This document shows, one piece after another, positions 16,423 through 25,473 of a stretch of 51,410 nucleotides of DNA (its first letter is position 1; every line of letters starts with the position of its first letter). This stretch comes from Candidatus Parcubacteria bacterium (GTDB taxonomy: Bacteria > Patescibacteriota > Minisyncoccia > SURF-38). The position numbers and the translations under genes are program-made. The stretch spans positions 68,654 through 120,063 of the forward strand of contig QZJN01000003.1 of NCBI GenBank assembly GCA_003599335.1, given 5' to 3'. The notes below the pieces were generated by a model. The model was not told the DNA's origin. It made no database searches and saw nothing but the letters and a program-made list of their open reading frames with translations.

Positions 16423-16785
16423 ATGAGCAGGAGTCTGAAAAAACCACCATACGTTGACGCCAAGCTTTTAAAAAAATTAAGCGTTCTTAGGGCTGGAACA
16501 AAAACCATCGTAAACACATACTCCAGAGATTCAATGATAACGCCAGAGATGGTCGGTTTTACGATAGGTGTTCATAACGGGCGTCATTTTATCGCCGTTA
16601 GTGTTTCTGAAGAAATGGTTGGTCATAGGCTTGGTGAGTTTTCTCCGACCAGAAAATTCATTAAACACGGAGGTCGTATGCAAAGAGAATTGGAGGCACA
16701 AGCTGCCGAGAAAGAAAAGGCGGCTGTTGAGGCGGCTAAGGCCCAGACTTCTACAGAAACTAAACCGGCCAAGCCGGCAAAATAA
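16423..16785 (+). CDS. rpsS: 30S ribosomal protein S19 (uS19)
   Basis: Head protein that contacts the A-site finger. [12 protein letters not shown] and [17 protein letters not shown] are typical. At 120 aa it is longer than the common 92 aa because of an Ala/Lys/Glu-rich tail (about residues 90-120), a low-complexity extension like those on S12 and L22 in this operon. Confidence 0.96.
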   Translation: MSRSLKKPPYVDAKLLKKLSVLRAGTKTIVNTYSRDSMITPEMVGFTIGVHNGRHFIAVSVSEEMVGHRLGEFSPTRKFIKHGGRMQRELEAQAAEKEKAAVEAAKAQTSTETKPAKPAK

Positions 16786-16793
16786 ATAAGATT

Positions 16794-17342
16794 ATGGAAG
16801 TTAAAGCTCAACTTAGACATCTTAGAATAAGTCCAAGAAAAGTAAGAAGGATAGCCGATTTGATCCGAAATTTTAATGTTGAAGATGCAAGGTTGCAGCT
16901 TGAACAATTACCTCATCGTTCAGCCGGACCCTTGAAAAAATTGATCGATTCTGCGATAAGCAACGCTAAACATAATCTTGGCGTTGAGTCTGATTCTTTA
17001 TACATAAAGAAACTCACGGTTGACGGCGGGCAGACCCTTAAGCGTTATCGCCCAGGACCTCATGGAAGAGCAATGCCCATTGCAAAAAGAACCGCTCATA
17101 TAACGCTTGTGCTTGATGAGGGTAAAAAATCATCTTTTATTTCCAAGCAGGTAAAAGCCGTTCTTCCCAAAAAGACCCAAATTCAGGATCATATTAAAGA
17201 GTCGGTTCAGACCACAGAAAAGAGTAAGGCCGAGAAGGATCAGATAAAAAAGCCAAAAAGAGACTCTGTAAAAGGAGCTTCTTTGGGCAGTAGGGTTTCG
17301 CAAATTGGTCGTCGAATGTTTCAACGTAAAGCGATTGGCTAA
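16794..17342 (+). CDS. rplV: 50S ribosomal protein L22 (uL22) with C-terminal extension
   Basis: Exit-tunnel protein. Residues 1-112 are a standard L22 core (RHLRISPRKVRRIADLI; KRYRPGPHGRAMPI). A further 70 residues are charged and basic, ending in RRMFQRKAIG, and have no clear counterpart in model bacteria. Total 182 aa against about 110. The tail may bind rRNA or fold against a neighbouring protein; this is inference. Confidence 0.95.
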   Translation: MEVKAQLRHLRISPRKVRRIADLIRNFNVEDARLQLEQLPHRSAGPLKKLIDSAISNAKHNLGVESDSLYIKKLTVDGGQTLKRYRPGPHGRAMPIAKRTAHITLVLDEGKKSSFISKQVKAVLPKKTQIQDHIKESVQTTEKSKAEKDQIKKPKRDSVKGASLGSRVSQIGRRMFQRKAIG

Positions 17343-17348
17343 ACTGTT

Positions 17349-18026
17349 ATGGGTCAAAAAATAAATCCGGTTTCATTTAGAATAGGTATAAACAGGGGGT
17401 GGGTTTCCCGTTGGTTTGGCAAAAAAAATATCGGAAGATTTTTGGAAGAAGATCATGAACTCCGTTCTTTGATTGCTAAAAGATTTGCCAAAGCCGGAAT
17501 TGAACGAGTTGAAATAGAGCGTTCCCCAAATCATATTAGGGTTATTTTATTTACTTCAAGACCGGGTTTGATAATTGGTAGAGGCGGGGAGGGAGTTGAA
17601 GCTTTGAAAAAAGATATTGAGCGTAAGATTTTGAAAATGAGAGATCAGAAAAACGCCAAGCTTCAGGTTAAAGTTGATATTGAAGAAGTAAGGAGAGCGG
17701 AAACAAATGCTACGCTTGTAGCTCAAAGCATGGCTGATCAAATAGAAAAAAGAATTCGTTTCAGAAGAATTCTTAAACAGGCTATTGAAAAAGTCATGAG
17801 CAATAAGGATGTTCTGGGCGTTAAGGTTATGGTTAAAGGCAGGCTTGATGGTTCGGAGATGGCGAGAACCGAATGGTTAAAAAGAGGCAAAATTCCTCTG
17901 CATACCTTAAGAGCCAATATAGATTATGCTGCGGTTACTGCTTTTAATACATACGGAACTGTTGGGGTTAAGGTCTGGATATATAAAGGCGATGTTTTTG
18001 AAGATAAAGACAAACGTTCGGTTTAG
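17349..18026 (+). CDS. rpsC: 30S ribosomal protein S3 (uS3)
   Basis: A 225-aa protein at the mRNA entry tunnel. It starts MGQKINPVSFRIGI and has the KH-domain loop GLIIGRGGEGVEALKKDI and the C-terminal segment GVKVWIYKGD. Normal length. The ATG is 6 bp after the rplV stop with no Shine-Dalgarno sequence. Confidence 0.97.
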   Translation: MGQKINPVSFRIGINRGWVSRWFGKKNIGRFLEEDHELRSLIAKRFAKAGIERVEIERSPNHIRVILFTSRPGLIIGRGGEGVEALKKDIERKILKMRDQKNAKLQVKVDIEEVRRAETNATLVAQSMADQIEKRIRFRRILKQAIEKVMSNKDVLGVKVMVKGRLDGSEMARTEWLKRGKIPLHTLRANIDYAAVTAFNTYGTVGVKVWIYKGDVFEDKDKRSV

Positions 18027-18044
18027 GATAAATAATTTTTTGTT

Positions 18045-18458
18045 ATGTTGCTTCCCAAAAAAGTAAAGTACAGAAAGTGGCATAAGGGCCGTCGTCAGAC
18101 AATTGGCCAGGAAAGCCGAGGAACAAAGGTTAACTTTGGCAGTTTTGGTTTGCAGGCTTTAGAACAAGATTGGCTTACTGCCCGGCAGATCGAAGCCGCT
18201 AGGCGCGCTATGACTCGTTATATCCAAAAAGGCGGTAAGGTTTGGATTAGGATTTTTCCCGATAAACCACGCACAGAGAAGGGACCGGAGCAGCCAATGG
18301 GGCACGGCAAGGGGTCGCCAGCTTATTATGTCGCCCCGGTTAAACCAGGAAGAATTTTATTTGAAATGGACGGGGTCACAAAAGAGATTGCCGAAGAGGC
18401 TTTAAGACTTGCCGCTCATAAGTTGCCAATTAAAACAAGGTTTGTTACCAGAGCCTAA
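18045..18458 (+). CDS. rplP: 50S ribosomal protein L16 (uL16)
   Basis: A 137-aa protein shaping the A-tRNA binding pocket. [38 protein letters not shown] and the [11 protein letters not shown] segment are classic. Standard length and position between S3 and L29. Confidence 0.97.
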   Translation: MLLPKKVKYRKWHKGRRQTIGQESRGTKVNFGSFGLQALEQDWLTARQIEAARRAMTRYIQKGGKVWIRIFPDKPRTEKGPEQPMGHGKGSPAYYVAPVKPGRILFEMDGVTKEIAEEALRLAAHKLPIKTRFVTRA

Positions 18459-18477
18459 GTTTTTGTAAACACTCGAT

Positions 18478-18663
18478 ATGAAAATAAAAGATTTGAAGGA
18501 AAAAACAAAACAAGAGTTGCAGGAATTATTGTCGGAAAGACGCAAAAAAATCCGGGAGCTTAAATTTGGATTGGCTTCTGGTAAGGTTAAGAATGTCCGC
18601 GAACTTCATGTAATGCGTCGTGATATTGCCCGTATTTTTACTTTAATTAACACTCAAGCTTAA
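18478..18663 (+). CDS. rpmC: 50S ribosomal protein L29 (uL29)
   Basis: A 61-aa two-helix protein at the tunnel exit. MKIKDLKEKTKQELQELL and the closing VMRRDIARIFTLIN match the family. Located between L16 and S17 as usual. Confidence 0.94.
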   Translation: MKIKDLKEKTKQELQELLSERRKKIRELKFGLASGKVKNVRELHVMRRDIARIFTLINTQA

Positions 18664-18667
18664 AAAT

Positions 18668-18940
18668 ATGAATTCAGAGAATGGAAAAGTTAAATATCAT
18701 AGACAGCTTAGGGGCGTTGTTGTGTCGGATAAAATGCAAAAAACTATAGTTGTAGCTGTTAGTAGTTATAAGAAACATTCAAAGTACCAGAAATATTTTA
18801 AACTGACCAAGCGTTTTAAAGTTCATGACCCTGATGGTAAATATCATGTTGGAGATAGAGTAATTATTAAAGAAAGTCGTCCGTTGAGCAAAGAAAAAAG
18901 GTGGGTGGTTGTTGGTTCAAGCGGATCGGAAAATAAATAA
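18668..18940 (+). CDS. rpsQ: 30S ribosomal protein S17 (uS17)
   Basis: A 90-aa OB-fold primary rRNA-binding protein. [34 protein letters not shown] and [11 protein letters not shown] are diagnostic. It ends 4 bp before the rplN start chosen here. Confidence 0.96.
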   Translation: MNSENGKVKYHRQLRGVVVSDKMQKTIVVAVSSYKKHSKYQKYFKLTKRFKVHDPDGKYHVGDRVIIKESRPLSKEKRWVVVGSSGSENK

Positions 18941-18944
18941 ATTC

Positions 18945-19310
18945 ATGATTCAGCCGCGTACAATGCTTAAGGTTGCTGACAATACCGGAGCAAAAAAGCT
19001 TCAGGTTATTAAGGTTTTGGGCGGAACAAGACGACGTTACGCGCAGCTTGGAGATATAATAGTCGCCTCGGTTAAGGAGGCCGAGCCTCGTAAATTAGCT
19101 AAGAAAAAAGAAGTTGTTAAAGCCGTGATTGTCAGGCAAAGAAGGACATTTAAAAGAGCCGACGGTTCTTATATCAGATTTGACGATAATGCAGCTGTTA
19201 TAGTTGATGGTTCGGAGCCAAGGGGTGGAAGGATCTTTGGTCCTATCCCTCGCGAGATTAAAGACAAGGGTTTTACTAAAATCGCTTCTTTAGCTCAAGA
19301 AATAGTATGA
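18945..19310 (+). CDS. rplN: 50S ribosomal protein L14 (uL14)
   Basis: A 121-aa protein at the subunit interface that also contacts silencing factor RsfS. I chose ATG 18945, giving [17 protein letters not shown], which matches the conserved N-terminus. An upstream in-frame codon at 18909 would add 12 residues and overlap rpsQ. The core RAFIV-type loop is replaced here by [24 protein letters not shown]. The stop overlaps the rplX start (ATGA). Confidence 0.96.
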   Translation: MIQPRTMLKVADNTGAKKLQVIKVLGGTRRRYAQLGDIIVASVKEAEPRKLAKKKEVVKAVIVRQRRTFKRADGSYIRFDDNAAVIVDGSEPRGGRIFGPIPREIKDKGFTKIASLAQEIV

Positions 19311-19624
19311 AAGCTTTAAAGATAAAAAAAGGCGATACTGTCGCTATAATTTCCGGGACCGAGAAGGGTAAGCAAGGCAAAGTTGTTAAGGTTTTTCCAA
19401 ACAATCTTAAATTAACGGTTGAGGGTATTAATGTTCGCAAAAAGCATACCAGAGCTCGTCGGAGCGGTCAGAAAGGGTCGATTGTTGAAGTCGCATTGCC
19501 GGTTAATTTTTCTAAGGTTGTTTTGATATGTCCCAGTTGCAAACAAAAAACAAAAATTGGAGCTCGTTTTGCCGGAGATAAAAAGGTGCGTGTCTGTAAA
19601 AAGTGCAATCAAGAGTTTGAATAA
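19307..19624 (+). CDS. rplX: 50S ribosomal protein L24 (uL24)
   Basis: A 105-aa KOW-domain assembly initiator. The KOW motif is [21 protein letters not shown], and the C-terminal part carries CPSC and CKKC pairs that suggest a zinc site. It starts inside the rplN stop codon (ATGA overlap), so translation is probably coupled. Confidence 0.96.
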   Translation: MKALKIKKGDTVAIISGTEKGKQGKVVKVFPNNLKLTVEGINVRKKHTRARRSGQKGSIVEVALPVNFSKVVLICPSCKQKTKIGARFAGDKKVRVCKKCNQEFE

Positions 19625-19628
19625 AAAA

Positions 19629-20168
19629 ATGAAACATTTGTTGAAAAAATACAGAGAGGAAGTACTTCCAAAACTCAAAGGTGAGTTTGGCGTTTCTAGC
19701 GTTATGGCTTTGCCAAGAATTGTAAAAGTCATCGTCAATACAGGAGTTGGGAGGGTGGTTAAAGATGAAAAATTACTTGAGCAAATTCAGCAAGATATGT
19801 CTTTGATCGTGGGTCAAAAAACTATAGCCACCAAGGCCAAAAAATCAATCGCGAGTTTCAAAACTCGCCAGGGCATGACTATAGGTTATAAGGCGACATT
19901 GAGGGGAAAAAGAATGTATGATTTTTTGGACAGGCTTATTAGCATTGCCCTACCAAGAACCAGGGATTTTAGGGGCATAGATGAAAAATCAATAGATAAA
20001 AGCGGTAATTTGACCCTCGGCGTTAAAGAGCATATTGTTTTTCCAGAAGTTTCGACCGAACACGTTCGTAATATTTTCGGCCTTGAGATCACGGTTGTGA
20101 CAGATGCCAAAAATAGACAAGAAGCCCTAGCCTTGTATAAATCTTTAGGATTTCCTTTGAAAAAATAA
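19629..20168 (+). CDS. rplE: 50S ribosomal protein L5 (uL5)
   Basis: A 179-aa 5S rRNA-binding protein. I chose ATG 19629, 4 bp after rplX, giving the typical start with [12 protein letters not shown]. An earlier in-frame codon at 19557 lies inside rplX. Conserved motifs are [27 protein letters not shown] and [10 protein letters not shown]. Normal length. Confidence 0.96.
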   Translation: MKHLLKKYREEVLPKLKGEFGVSSVMALPRIVKVIVNTGVGRVVKDEKLLEQIQQDMSLIVGQKTIATKAKKSIASFKTRQGMTIGYKATLRGKRMYDFLDRLISIALPRTRDFRGIDEKSIDKSGNLTLGVKEHIVFPEVSTEHVRNIFGLEITVVTDAKNRQEALALYKSLGFPLKK

Positions 20169-20176
20169 GTATAAAT

Positions 20177-20362
20177 ATGGCACAAGTATCCTGGATAAAT
20201 AGAGCAAAAAGAAAACCAAAATATTCAACCCGAATAGTTCGGCGCTGTTTTCGTTGTGGTCGCAAGAGAGGCTATTTGAGAAAGTTTAACCTGTGTCGTA
20301 TTTGTTTTAGGGAAATGGCTTCAAAGGGCGAGATACCGGGCATAAGAAAATCAAGTTGGTAA
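20177..20362 (+). CDS. rpsN: 30S ribosomal protein S14 type Z (uS14)
   Basis: The short, 61-aa zinc-binding form of S14. CFRC and CRIC supply four cysteines for a zinc ribbon, and the C-terminus [11 protein letters not shown] is the standard ending. Located between L5 and S8 as usual. Confidence 0.96.
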   Translation: MAQVSWINRAKRKPKYSTRIVRRCFRCGRKRGYLRKFNLCRICFREMASKGEIPGIRKSSW

Positions 20363-20366
20363 TATT

Positions 20367-20756
20367 ATGGATCCGATAGCAGACATGTTAACAGCGATGC
20401 GAAACGCTTTGGCCGTAAAAAAAGAAACGGTTATTATTCCTCATTCAAGGATTAAATTTGAGCTTCTGACAATTCTTAAGGATAAGGGTTTTATCAAAGA
20501 CGTGCAGCGTAAGGGGCGGGGCGTTGATAAAAAAATTGAGATTTTTTTGAAATACGATGAGGCTGGTCGTCCGGCAATTTCAGAAATAAAAAGAAAGAGC
20601 AGGCCCGGGCAGCGCGTTTATATAAAAAGCAACAGGATAAAGCCAATCAGGCAGGGTTTTGGCTTGGCTATAATTTCGACATCCAGGGGGTTGATGAGTG
20701 CAAATGATGCACTAAAATCTTATCTTGGAGGAGAGCTTATTTGTGAAGTTTGGTAA
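20367..20756 (+). CDS. rpsH: 30S ribosomal protein S8 (uS8)
   Basis: A 129-aa central-domain protein. DPIADMLTAMRNAL, SRPGQRVYIKS and the closing ISTSRGLMSANDA segment are family hallmarks. In E. coli S8 represses the spc operon; no leader site is visible here. It ends 8 bp before the chosen rplF start. Confidence 0.96.
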   Translation: MDPIADMLTAMRNALAVKKETVIIPHSRIKFELLTILKDKGFIKDVQRKGRGVDKKIEIFLKYDEAGRPAISEIKRKSRPGQRVYIKSNRIKPIRQGFGLAIISTSRGLMSANDALKSYLGGELICEVW

Positions 20757-20764
20757 AAATTATT

Positions 20765-21331
20765 ATGAGTAAAGTTGGTAAAAGATTAATAAATTTACCC
20801 TCTGGGGTTGAAGTTAAATCAGAGGAAACTCAGGGTAGGGGGAAGCTCGTTGTAATTAAAGGACCCAAGGGTCAGCTTAGTATTAACATTGATCCGCGTT
20901 TTAAGCTTGTTTTGGAAGATAAAAAAGTTGGCTTAAGCCCGGCGTCTGATAAAGAATTGGGGTTTGAGCTTAAGGCTTTATGGGGCTTGCAAAGGGCTCT
21001 TTTGAATAACAGCGTTATTGGCGTGAGCGCTGGTTTTGAAAAAAAGCTTGAACTTGAGGGGGTTGGTTATAGGGCTTCTATTGCTCAAGGTAAGTTAGTC
21101 TTAAATATAGGATTTTCTCATCCTGTAGAGGTTATAATACCGCAAGGTATTGAAGTAAAGGTTGAAAAAAACGTCATTACGATTTTCGGTATTGATAAAC
21201 ATCTATTGGGTCAGTTTGCGGCTAATGTTCGAGGTCTGAAGCCGCCAGAGCCATATAAAGGAAAGGGTATAAGATATCAGGGAGAAGTAATCAGGCGCAA
21301 GGCTGGCAAAAAAGCTGCTTCGGCTGCATAG
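20765..21331 (+). CDS. rplF: 50S ribosomal protein L6 (uL6)
   Basis: A 188-aa protein near the factor-binding site. I chose ATG 20765 (MSKVGKRLINLPSGVEV), which matches the family start. A TTG at 20750 would add five residues and overlap rpsH. The C-terminal motif RGLKPPEPYKGKGIRYQGE is intact. Confidence 0.96.
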   Translation: MSKVGKRLINLPSGVEVKSEETQGRGKLVVIKGPKGQLSINIDPRFKLVLEDKKVGLSPASDKELGFELKALWGLQRALLNNSVIGVSAGFEKKLELEGVGYRASIAQGKLVLNIGFSHPVEVIIPQGIEVKVEKNVITIFGIDKHLLGQFAANVRGLKPPEPYKGKGIRYQGEVIRRKAGKKAASAA

Positions 21332-21339
21332 CAAATTCT

Positions 21340-21690
21340 ATGAGAAAGAGATTAATTAAAAAAATAAAAAGAATAAGGCGTCATAAACGCATAAGGGCTA
21401 AGGTTGTCGGAAGCAAATTAACACCCCGTTTAAATGTTTTTAGGTCCAACCAGCATCTTTATGTTCAGTTGGTTGATGATGGGTCTCATAAAACCCTTCT
21501 AGCTTTAAATGATATAAAAATTAAAGCTAAAGGCAAAAAAGAAAAGGCTCAACGTTTGGGTGAGGATTTTGCAAAGGCGGCTTTGGCTAAAGGTATTAAA
21601 AAAGGTGTTTTTGATAGGGGGGGATTTAAATACCACGGCCTCATAAAGATTTTGGCCGAGGCTATTAAGGCTAATGGTTTTAGTTTTTAA
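21340..21690 (+). CDS. rplR: 50S ribosomal protein L18 (uL18)
   Basis: A 116-aa 5S rRNA-binding protein. The basic N-terminus, RLNVFRSNQHLYVQLVDD and the C-terminal FDRGGFKYHGLIKILAEA are typical. It is followed 9 bp later by rpsE. Confidence 0.96.
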   Translation: MRKRLIKKIKRIRRHKRIRAKVVGSKLTPRLNVFRSNQHLYVQLVDDGSHKTLLALNDIKIKAKGKKEKAQRLGEDFAKAALAKGIKKGVFDRGGFKYHGLIKILAEAIKANGFSF

Positions 21691-21699
21691 TTTAGATTT

Positions 21700-22245
21700 A
21701 TGATTACTGAAACAAAGGCAAGGAAAGAAAGAGGTGGAATGGGGAGTGAGCCCAGGCGTTTTGGCAGTTCGGATAATGAGCAGAAAGTTATTGATCTGCG
21801 CAGGGTTACCCGTGTCGTTGCTGGCGGCAAAAGGTTTAAATTTAGGGCAACGGTGGTAATGGGTAATAGAGCCGGTAAAGTTGGCGTCGGCGTCGATAAG
21901 GGGGAAGATGTTTCTCAGGCGGTTGAAAAAGCAAGCCGAAGCGCCCAAAGGAATTTTATTACAGTGCCTTTTGTTGATGACACTATTCCTCATGAGGTTT
22001 TGGCAAAATATAAAACGGCAACAGTTTTAATAAAGCCGGCCGCCAAAGGGTCTGGTGTTATTGCCGGAGGGGCTGTGAGAGTTGTCCTTGATTTGGCAGG
22101 GATTAAAAACGTCACGGCCAAAATTTTATCCCGCACCACAAACAAATTAAATAATGCACGGGCCGCAATAGAGGCTTTGAAGCAGTTAAAGACTTCGGCT
22201 AGACCAAGGGTTAGTTCTGCCGAAAAAAGTGAGCAAAAAAAGTAA
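21700..22245 (+). CDS. rpsE: 30S ribosomal protein S5 (uS5)
   Basis: A 181-aa decoding-fidelity and helicase-like protein. GGKRFKFRATVVMGNRAGKVGVG, AKGSGVIAGGAVRVVLDLAGI and the C-terminal helix are normal. In most bacteria the next gene is rpmD (L30). Here S5 is followed 9 bp later by rplO, so L30 is missing from its usual place, a trait described for CPR bacteria. Confidence 0.97.
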   Translation: MITETKARKERGGMGSEPRRFGSSDNEQKVIDLRRVTRVVAGGKRFKFRATVVMGNRAGKVGVGVDKGEDVSQAVEKASRSAQRNFITVPFVDDTIPHEVLAKYKTATVLIKPAAKGSGVIAGGAVRVVLDLAGIKNVTAKILSRTTNKLNNARAAIEALKQLKTSARPRVSSAEKSEQKK

Positions 22246-22254
22246 TTTAAAAAT

Positions 22255-22692
22255 ATGCAGTTGCATGAATTAAGGCGCATTCATAAATTAAGAGAATCAA
22301 AACGAGTCGGTCGTGGTGGCAAAAAAGGGACTACGTCTGGCCGGGGAACAAAGGGTCAAAAAGCCAGAGCCGGTTCTAAAATAAGACCATCAGAGAGAGA
22401 TGTTATTAAAAAACTTCCAAAGCTTAGGGGTATTACCGCCGATAAAGTTAGAACGAAAACCGCCGTTGTTGGTGTTAATCTCTCGTCTATAAACGCAAAA
22501 TTTAACGAAGGATCTTTGGTTAATCCAGAAAGTATAGTTAAGATTGGTCTTGTGAGGAAGATCAAGGGTCGCGTCCCTGCCATTAAAATTTTAAGCGATG
22601 GAGATATAAAAAAGAAAGTTACTTTTCAGAGAGTTTCTTTTTCAGAAAAAGCCAAAGAGAAGGTTATAAAATCCGGAAGTTTTATAAAATAA
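22255..22692 (+). CDS. rplO: 50S ribosomal protein L15 (uL15)
   Basis: A 145-aa assembly protein. KRVGRGGKKGTTSGRGTKGQKARAG is the glycine/basic-rich N-terminal signature. The C-terminal half carries a short SFSEKAKEKVIKSG segment as in other L15. It lies directly after rpsE because L30 is absent, and 11 bp before secY. Confidence 0.96.
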   Translation: MQLHELRRIHKLRESKRVGRGGKKGTTSGRGTKGQKARAGSKIRPSERDVIKKLPKLRGITADKVRTKTAVVGVNLSSINAKFNEGSLVNPESIVKIGLVRKIKGRVPAIKILSDGDIKKKVTFQRVSFSEKAKEKVIKSGSFIK

Positions 22693-22703
22693 TCGATTTA
22701 TTT

Positions 22704-23972
22704 ATGTGGTGGGATAAAATAGCCGCAGTTTTTAAAACAAAAGATTTAAGAAACAAAATACTTTTTGTTTTGGGGCTTTTGGTCGTTTTTAGAGCGGGAG
22801 CGGCAATACCAATTCCTGGCGTTGACGTTGATCAGCTTAAGGGTTTTTTTGAAGGGAATCAGTTTTTTGGTCTTTTAAATATTTTTACCGGAGGCGCTCT
22901 TGATAACCTTTCTATATTAATGTTGGGGGTCGGCCCTTATATTACAGCTTCGATCATAATGCAGCTTCTGACTATGATTTTCCCGGCTCTAAAAACAATG
23001 TATCAGGAAGAGGGAGAGGTGGGCAGACAAAAATTCAATCAATATTCGCGTTATCTCACTGTTCCCCTCGCTTTTATGCAGGCTTATGGGTTGTTGCTCT
23101 TGCTTGAGCGTCAAGACGTCCTGCCTCAACTTAATCTTTTCGGTTTGATTACAAATATGGTAATTGTTTCGGCTGGCTCTATTTTTTTGATGTGGTTGGG
23201 AGAACTTATTTCCGAGAAGGGTATTGGCAATGGCATATCTTTGTTGATTTTTGCCGGGATAATAGCAAGTTTGCCGACTCAAGCTGGCCAGCTCGTGGCA
23301 ACTTATGACGCTTCTCAAATTCCCACCTATATAGGTTTTTTGGCTGCGGCATTTTTTATTATCGCTGGGGTTGTTCTTATCAATGAAGGTCAGCGCAATG
23401 TTCCTGTTTCCTACGCAAAAAGGGTAAGGGGTTTCAGGATGTTTGGAGGAGTTTCAACTCACCTACCCTTAAGGGTGAATCAGGCTGGAGTTATTCCTAT
23501 TATTTTTGCCCTTTCGATTTTGCTTTTTCCGGCAATGATAGCCAATTTTTTGACTTTGCTTAATGTTCCGCGTTTGGCCAACATCGCTCAATCCATAAGT
23601 CAGTTTTTTAATCAAGGCGCTTATTACGCTATCAGTTATTTCATTTTGGTTGTTTTGTTCACTTATTTTTATACGGCAGTTACATTTGATCCAAAAGCAA
23701 TTTCAGAAAATCTCCAAAAGCAAGGCGCTTTTGTTCCGGGTATAAGGCCCGGCCAGCAAACAGCCGAATTTATGGGACGAATAATTAACCGTATTACTTT
23801 AGTGGGCGCATTAGCTTTGGGTATCATTGCCATTTTACCTTTTATCACGCAGGGATTCACAGGTTTGGCAACTTTAGCAATTGGCGGCACAAGTTTACTA
23901 ATCGTTGTCTCTGTGGTGCTTGAAACCATAAAACAAATTGAAGCGCAGTTGTCGCTAAGAGAGTACGAGTAA
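22704..23972 (+). CDS. secY: Preprotein translocase subunit SecY
   Basis: Pore-forming subunit of the Sec channel in the inner membrane, 422 aa with ten predicted helices. Typical motifs are RAGAAIPIPGVD, the plug region after FGLLNIFTGGALDN, GPYITASIIMQLL, EKGIGNGISLLIFAGI and YAKRVRGFRMFGG. It closes the ribosomal operon and is followed by a terminator. Length is normal. Confidence 0.97.
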   Translation: MWWDKIAAVFKTKDLRNKILFVLGLLVVFRAGAAIPIPGVDVDQLKGFFEGNQFFGLLNIFTGGALDNLSILMLGVGPYITASIIMQLLTMIFPALKTMYQEEGEVGRQKFNQYSRYLTVPLAFMQAYGLLLLLERQDVLPQLNLFGLITNMVIVSAGSIFLMWLGELISEKGIGNGISLLIFAGIIASLPTQAGQLVATYDASQIPTYIGFLAAAFFIIAGVVLINEGQRNVPVSYAKRVRGFRMFGGVSTHLPLRVNQAGVIPIIFALSILLFPAMIANFLTLLNVPRLANIAQSISQFFNQGAYYAISYFILVVLFTYFYTAVTFDPKAISENLQKQGAFVPGIRPGQQTAEFMGRIINRITLVGALALGIIAILPFITQGFTGLATLAIGGTSLLIVVSVVLETIKQIEAQLSLREYE

Positions 23973-23973
23973 A

Positions 23974-24006
23974 AAATAACCGGCGTCCTGGCCGGTTATT
24001 TTGTTT
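23974..24006 (+). terminator. Terminator of the S10-spc operon
   Basis: An 11-bp stem AAATAACCGGC / GCCGGTTATTT (23974-23984 with 23991-24001) with a 6-nt loop, followed by TGTTTT, just after the secY stop. It separates secY from adk, which are usually co-transcribed. Confidence 0.85.
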
Positions 24007-24033
24007 TCCAAAAGTTTATATTTCTATTACAAT
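24005..24033 (+). promoter_or_regulatory. Promoter of adk, predicted leaderless
   Basis: TTTCCA (24005-24010), 17-bp spacer, TACAAT (24028-24033). The start codon is at 24041, seven bases after the -10 box, so the mRNA would begin at or next to the ATG. Confidence 0.5.
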
Positions 24034-24040
24034 ATAAGCG

Positions 24041-24742
24041 ATGGTCAGATACGCTATTATTTTGATTGGGCCGCCTGGGTCTGGCAAAGGCACGCAGGCG
24101 GAAATGCTTGCAGAAAGACTAGGTTTTTTTCATTGGTCTTCAAGTAATACAGTAAAACACTGGATGACAAAACATCCCGACCACCCGTTGGTTAAAAAAT
24201 CTATGGAAAATTACGCCAAAGGAGGGCTTTTTGAGCCAGAACTTATGGCTCATGTTGTTGAACAAGAATCTGAACAGATTCTCAAAAAACACAAGGGCAT
24301 TATTTACGATGGCTCTCCAAGGACTCTGCCAGAGCTTCATGAAGCTTGGCCTTTCTGGAAAAAAACTTTTGGCAAGAACAATATTTTAGTCATTAATTTA
24401 AAACTTGAGCTTGAAAATGCCCAAGAGCGTTTAACCAAGAGGCTTATTTGCGAATTTGACCATCCCTATATCAGGGGGGAGGGCGGTTTGGTTGTTGGCA
24501 GTATATGTCCAAAAGATGGTACAAAATTAAAATTAAGAGACCTTGATAATCCAGAAGTCATAAAAGTTCGCTTCGAAGAGTTTAAGAAGCAAACCATTCC
24601 CACGCTTGAATTTTTAAGGCACCAGACATCTGTTCTTGACGTTGATGCCAGCAAGGCTATAGCCAAAGTTTTTGAGGACGTTATCAATAAACTCACGCCT
24701 CATTTGAAGGCTTTAAAAAATGCTAAGAACAAAAAAACCTGA
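24041..24742 (+). CDS. adk: Adenylate kinase-family nucleoside monophosphate kinase
   Basis: Interconverts ATP + AMP and 2 ADP. The P-loop GPPGSGKGTQ (residues 10-19) and the AMP-binding YDGSPRT-type motif (usually DGFPRT) are clear. The LID region after RLTKRL is atypical: it has only SICPKDGTKL instead of a four-cysteine zinc site, and the conserved RDDDNPE is LRDLDNPE. At 233 aa it is slightly long. The C-terminus is lysine-rich and overlaps the map start by 23 bp. The position secY-adk-map is classical, but it has its own promoter here. Confidence 0.92.
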   Translation: MVRYAIILIGPPGSGKGTQAEMLAERLGFFHWSSSNTVKHWMTKHPDHPLVKKSMENYAKGGLFEPELMAHVVEQESEQILKKHKGIIYDGSPRTLPELHEAWPFWKKTFGKNNILVINLKLELENAQERLTKRLICEFDHPYIRGEGGLVVGSICPKDGTKLKLRDLDNPEVIKVRFEEFKKQTIPTLEFLRHQTSVLDVDASKAIAKVFEDVINKLTPHLKALKNAKNKKT

Positions 24743-25472
24743 AGAAATTGAAAAGTTAAAAATCGGAGGCAAAATATTGGCTAAAATTTTAGACGCCCTT
24801 GTTCGTTTGGTGAAGCCGGGAATTGCGACTTTTGAACTTGAAAAAGCTGCCCAGGAATTTATAAAAGAAGCCAAATGTAAACCTTCTTTTTTATGGTATA
24901 ACGGATATCCGGCAGCTTTGTGCGTTTCGGTAAATGAAGTTGTTGTGCACGGTCTTCCTTCAGAGAGGGTTTTAAAAGATGGCGATATTATCAGCCTTGA
25001 CCTTGGGCTTTGGTATGAGGGTCTTGCTGTTGACGCGGCTTTAACCGTTCCTGTTGGCAAGATCTCTAAAGAAGCTAAAAATCTAATCAACGCGACAAGA
25101 GAGGCTTTGAGAGTGGCTATAAAAAAAACGAAAGCCGGTATAAAAACAGGCGACCTCGGATTTTTTATTGAGGAATCAATAACTAAAAATGGTTTTAAGG
25201 TTGTGAGAGAGCTTGTTGGACATGGGGTTGGTTACGAAGTTCATGAAGAGCCCCAAATTCCTAATTTTGGAACTCCCGGCAGCGGAGTTGTTTTGCCAAA
25301 AAATTTAGTAATTGCGCTTGAACCAATGGCGGCTGTTGGTTCGGCTGATATTAAGTTGGATGATGACGGTTTTGGTTATAAGACAAAAGACGCTTCTTTG
25401 TCGGCGCATTTTGAGGTTACTGTTGCGGTTACTCCTAAGGGCAGCGATGTGTTGACGCCCATAAACATTTAA
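24720..25472 (+). CDS. map: Type I methionine aminopeptidase
   Basis: Removes the N-terminal methionine from new proteins. The five metal ligands are visible: D94, D105, H168, E201 and E232, with the substrate-contacting His78 in VVVHGLP. 250 aa, normal for the bacterial type. The start at 24720 (MLRTKKPEEIEKLK, a standard N-terminus) lies 23 bp inside adk. infA, rpmJ, rpsM and rpoA, which often follow map, are absent here. Confidence 0.96.
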   Translation: MLRTKKPEEIEKLKIGGKILAKILDALVRLVKPGIATFELEKAAQEFIKEAKCKPSFLWYNGYPAALCVSVNEVVVHGLPSERVLKDGDIISLDLGLWYEGLAVDAALTVPVGKISKEAKNLINATREALRVAIKKTKAGIKTGDLGFFIEESITKNGFKVVRELVGHGVGYEVHEEPQIPNFGTPGSGVVLPKNLVIALEPMAAVGSADIKLDDDGFGYKTKDASLSAHFEVTVAVTPKGSDVLTPINI

Positions 25473-25473
25473 T

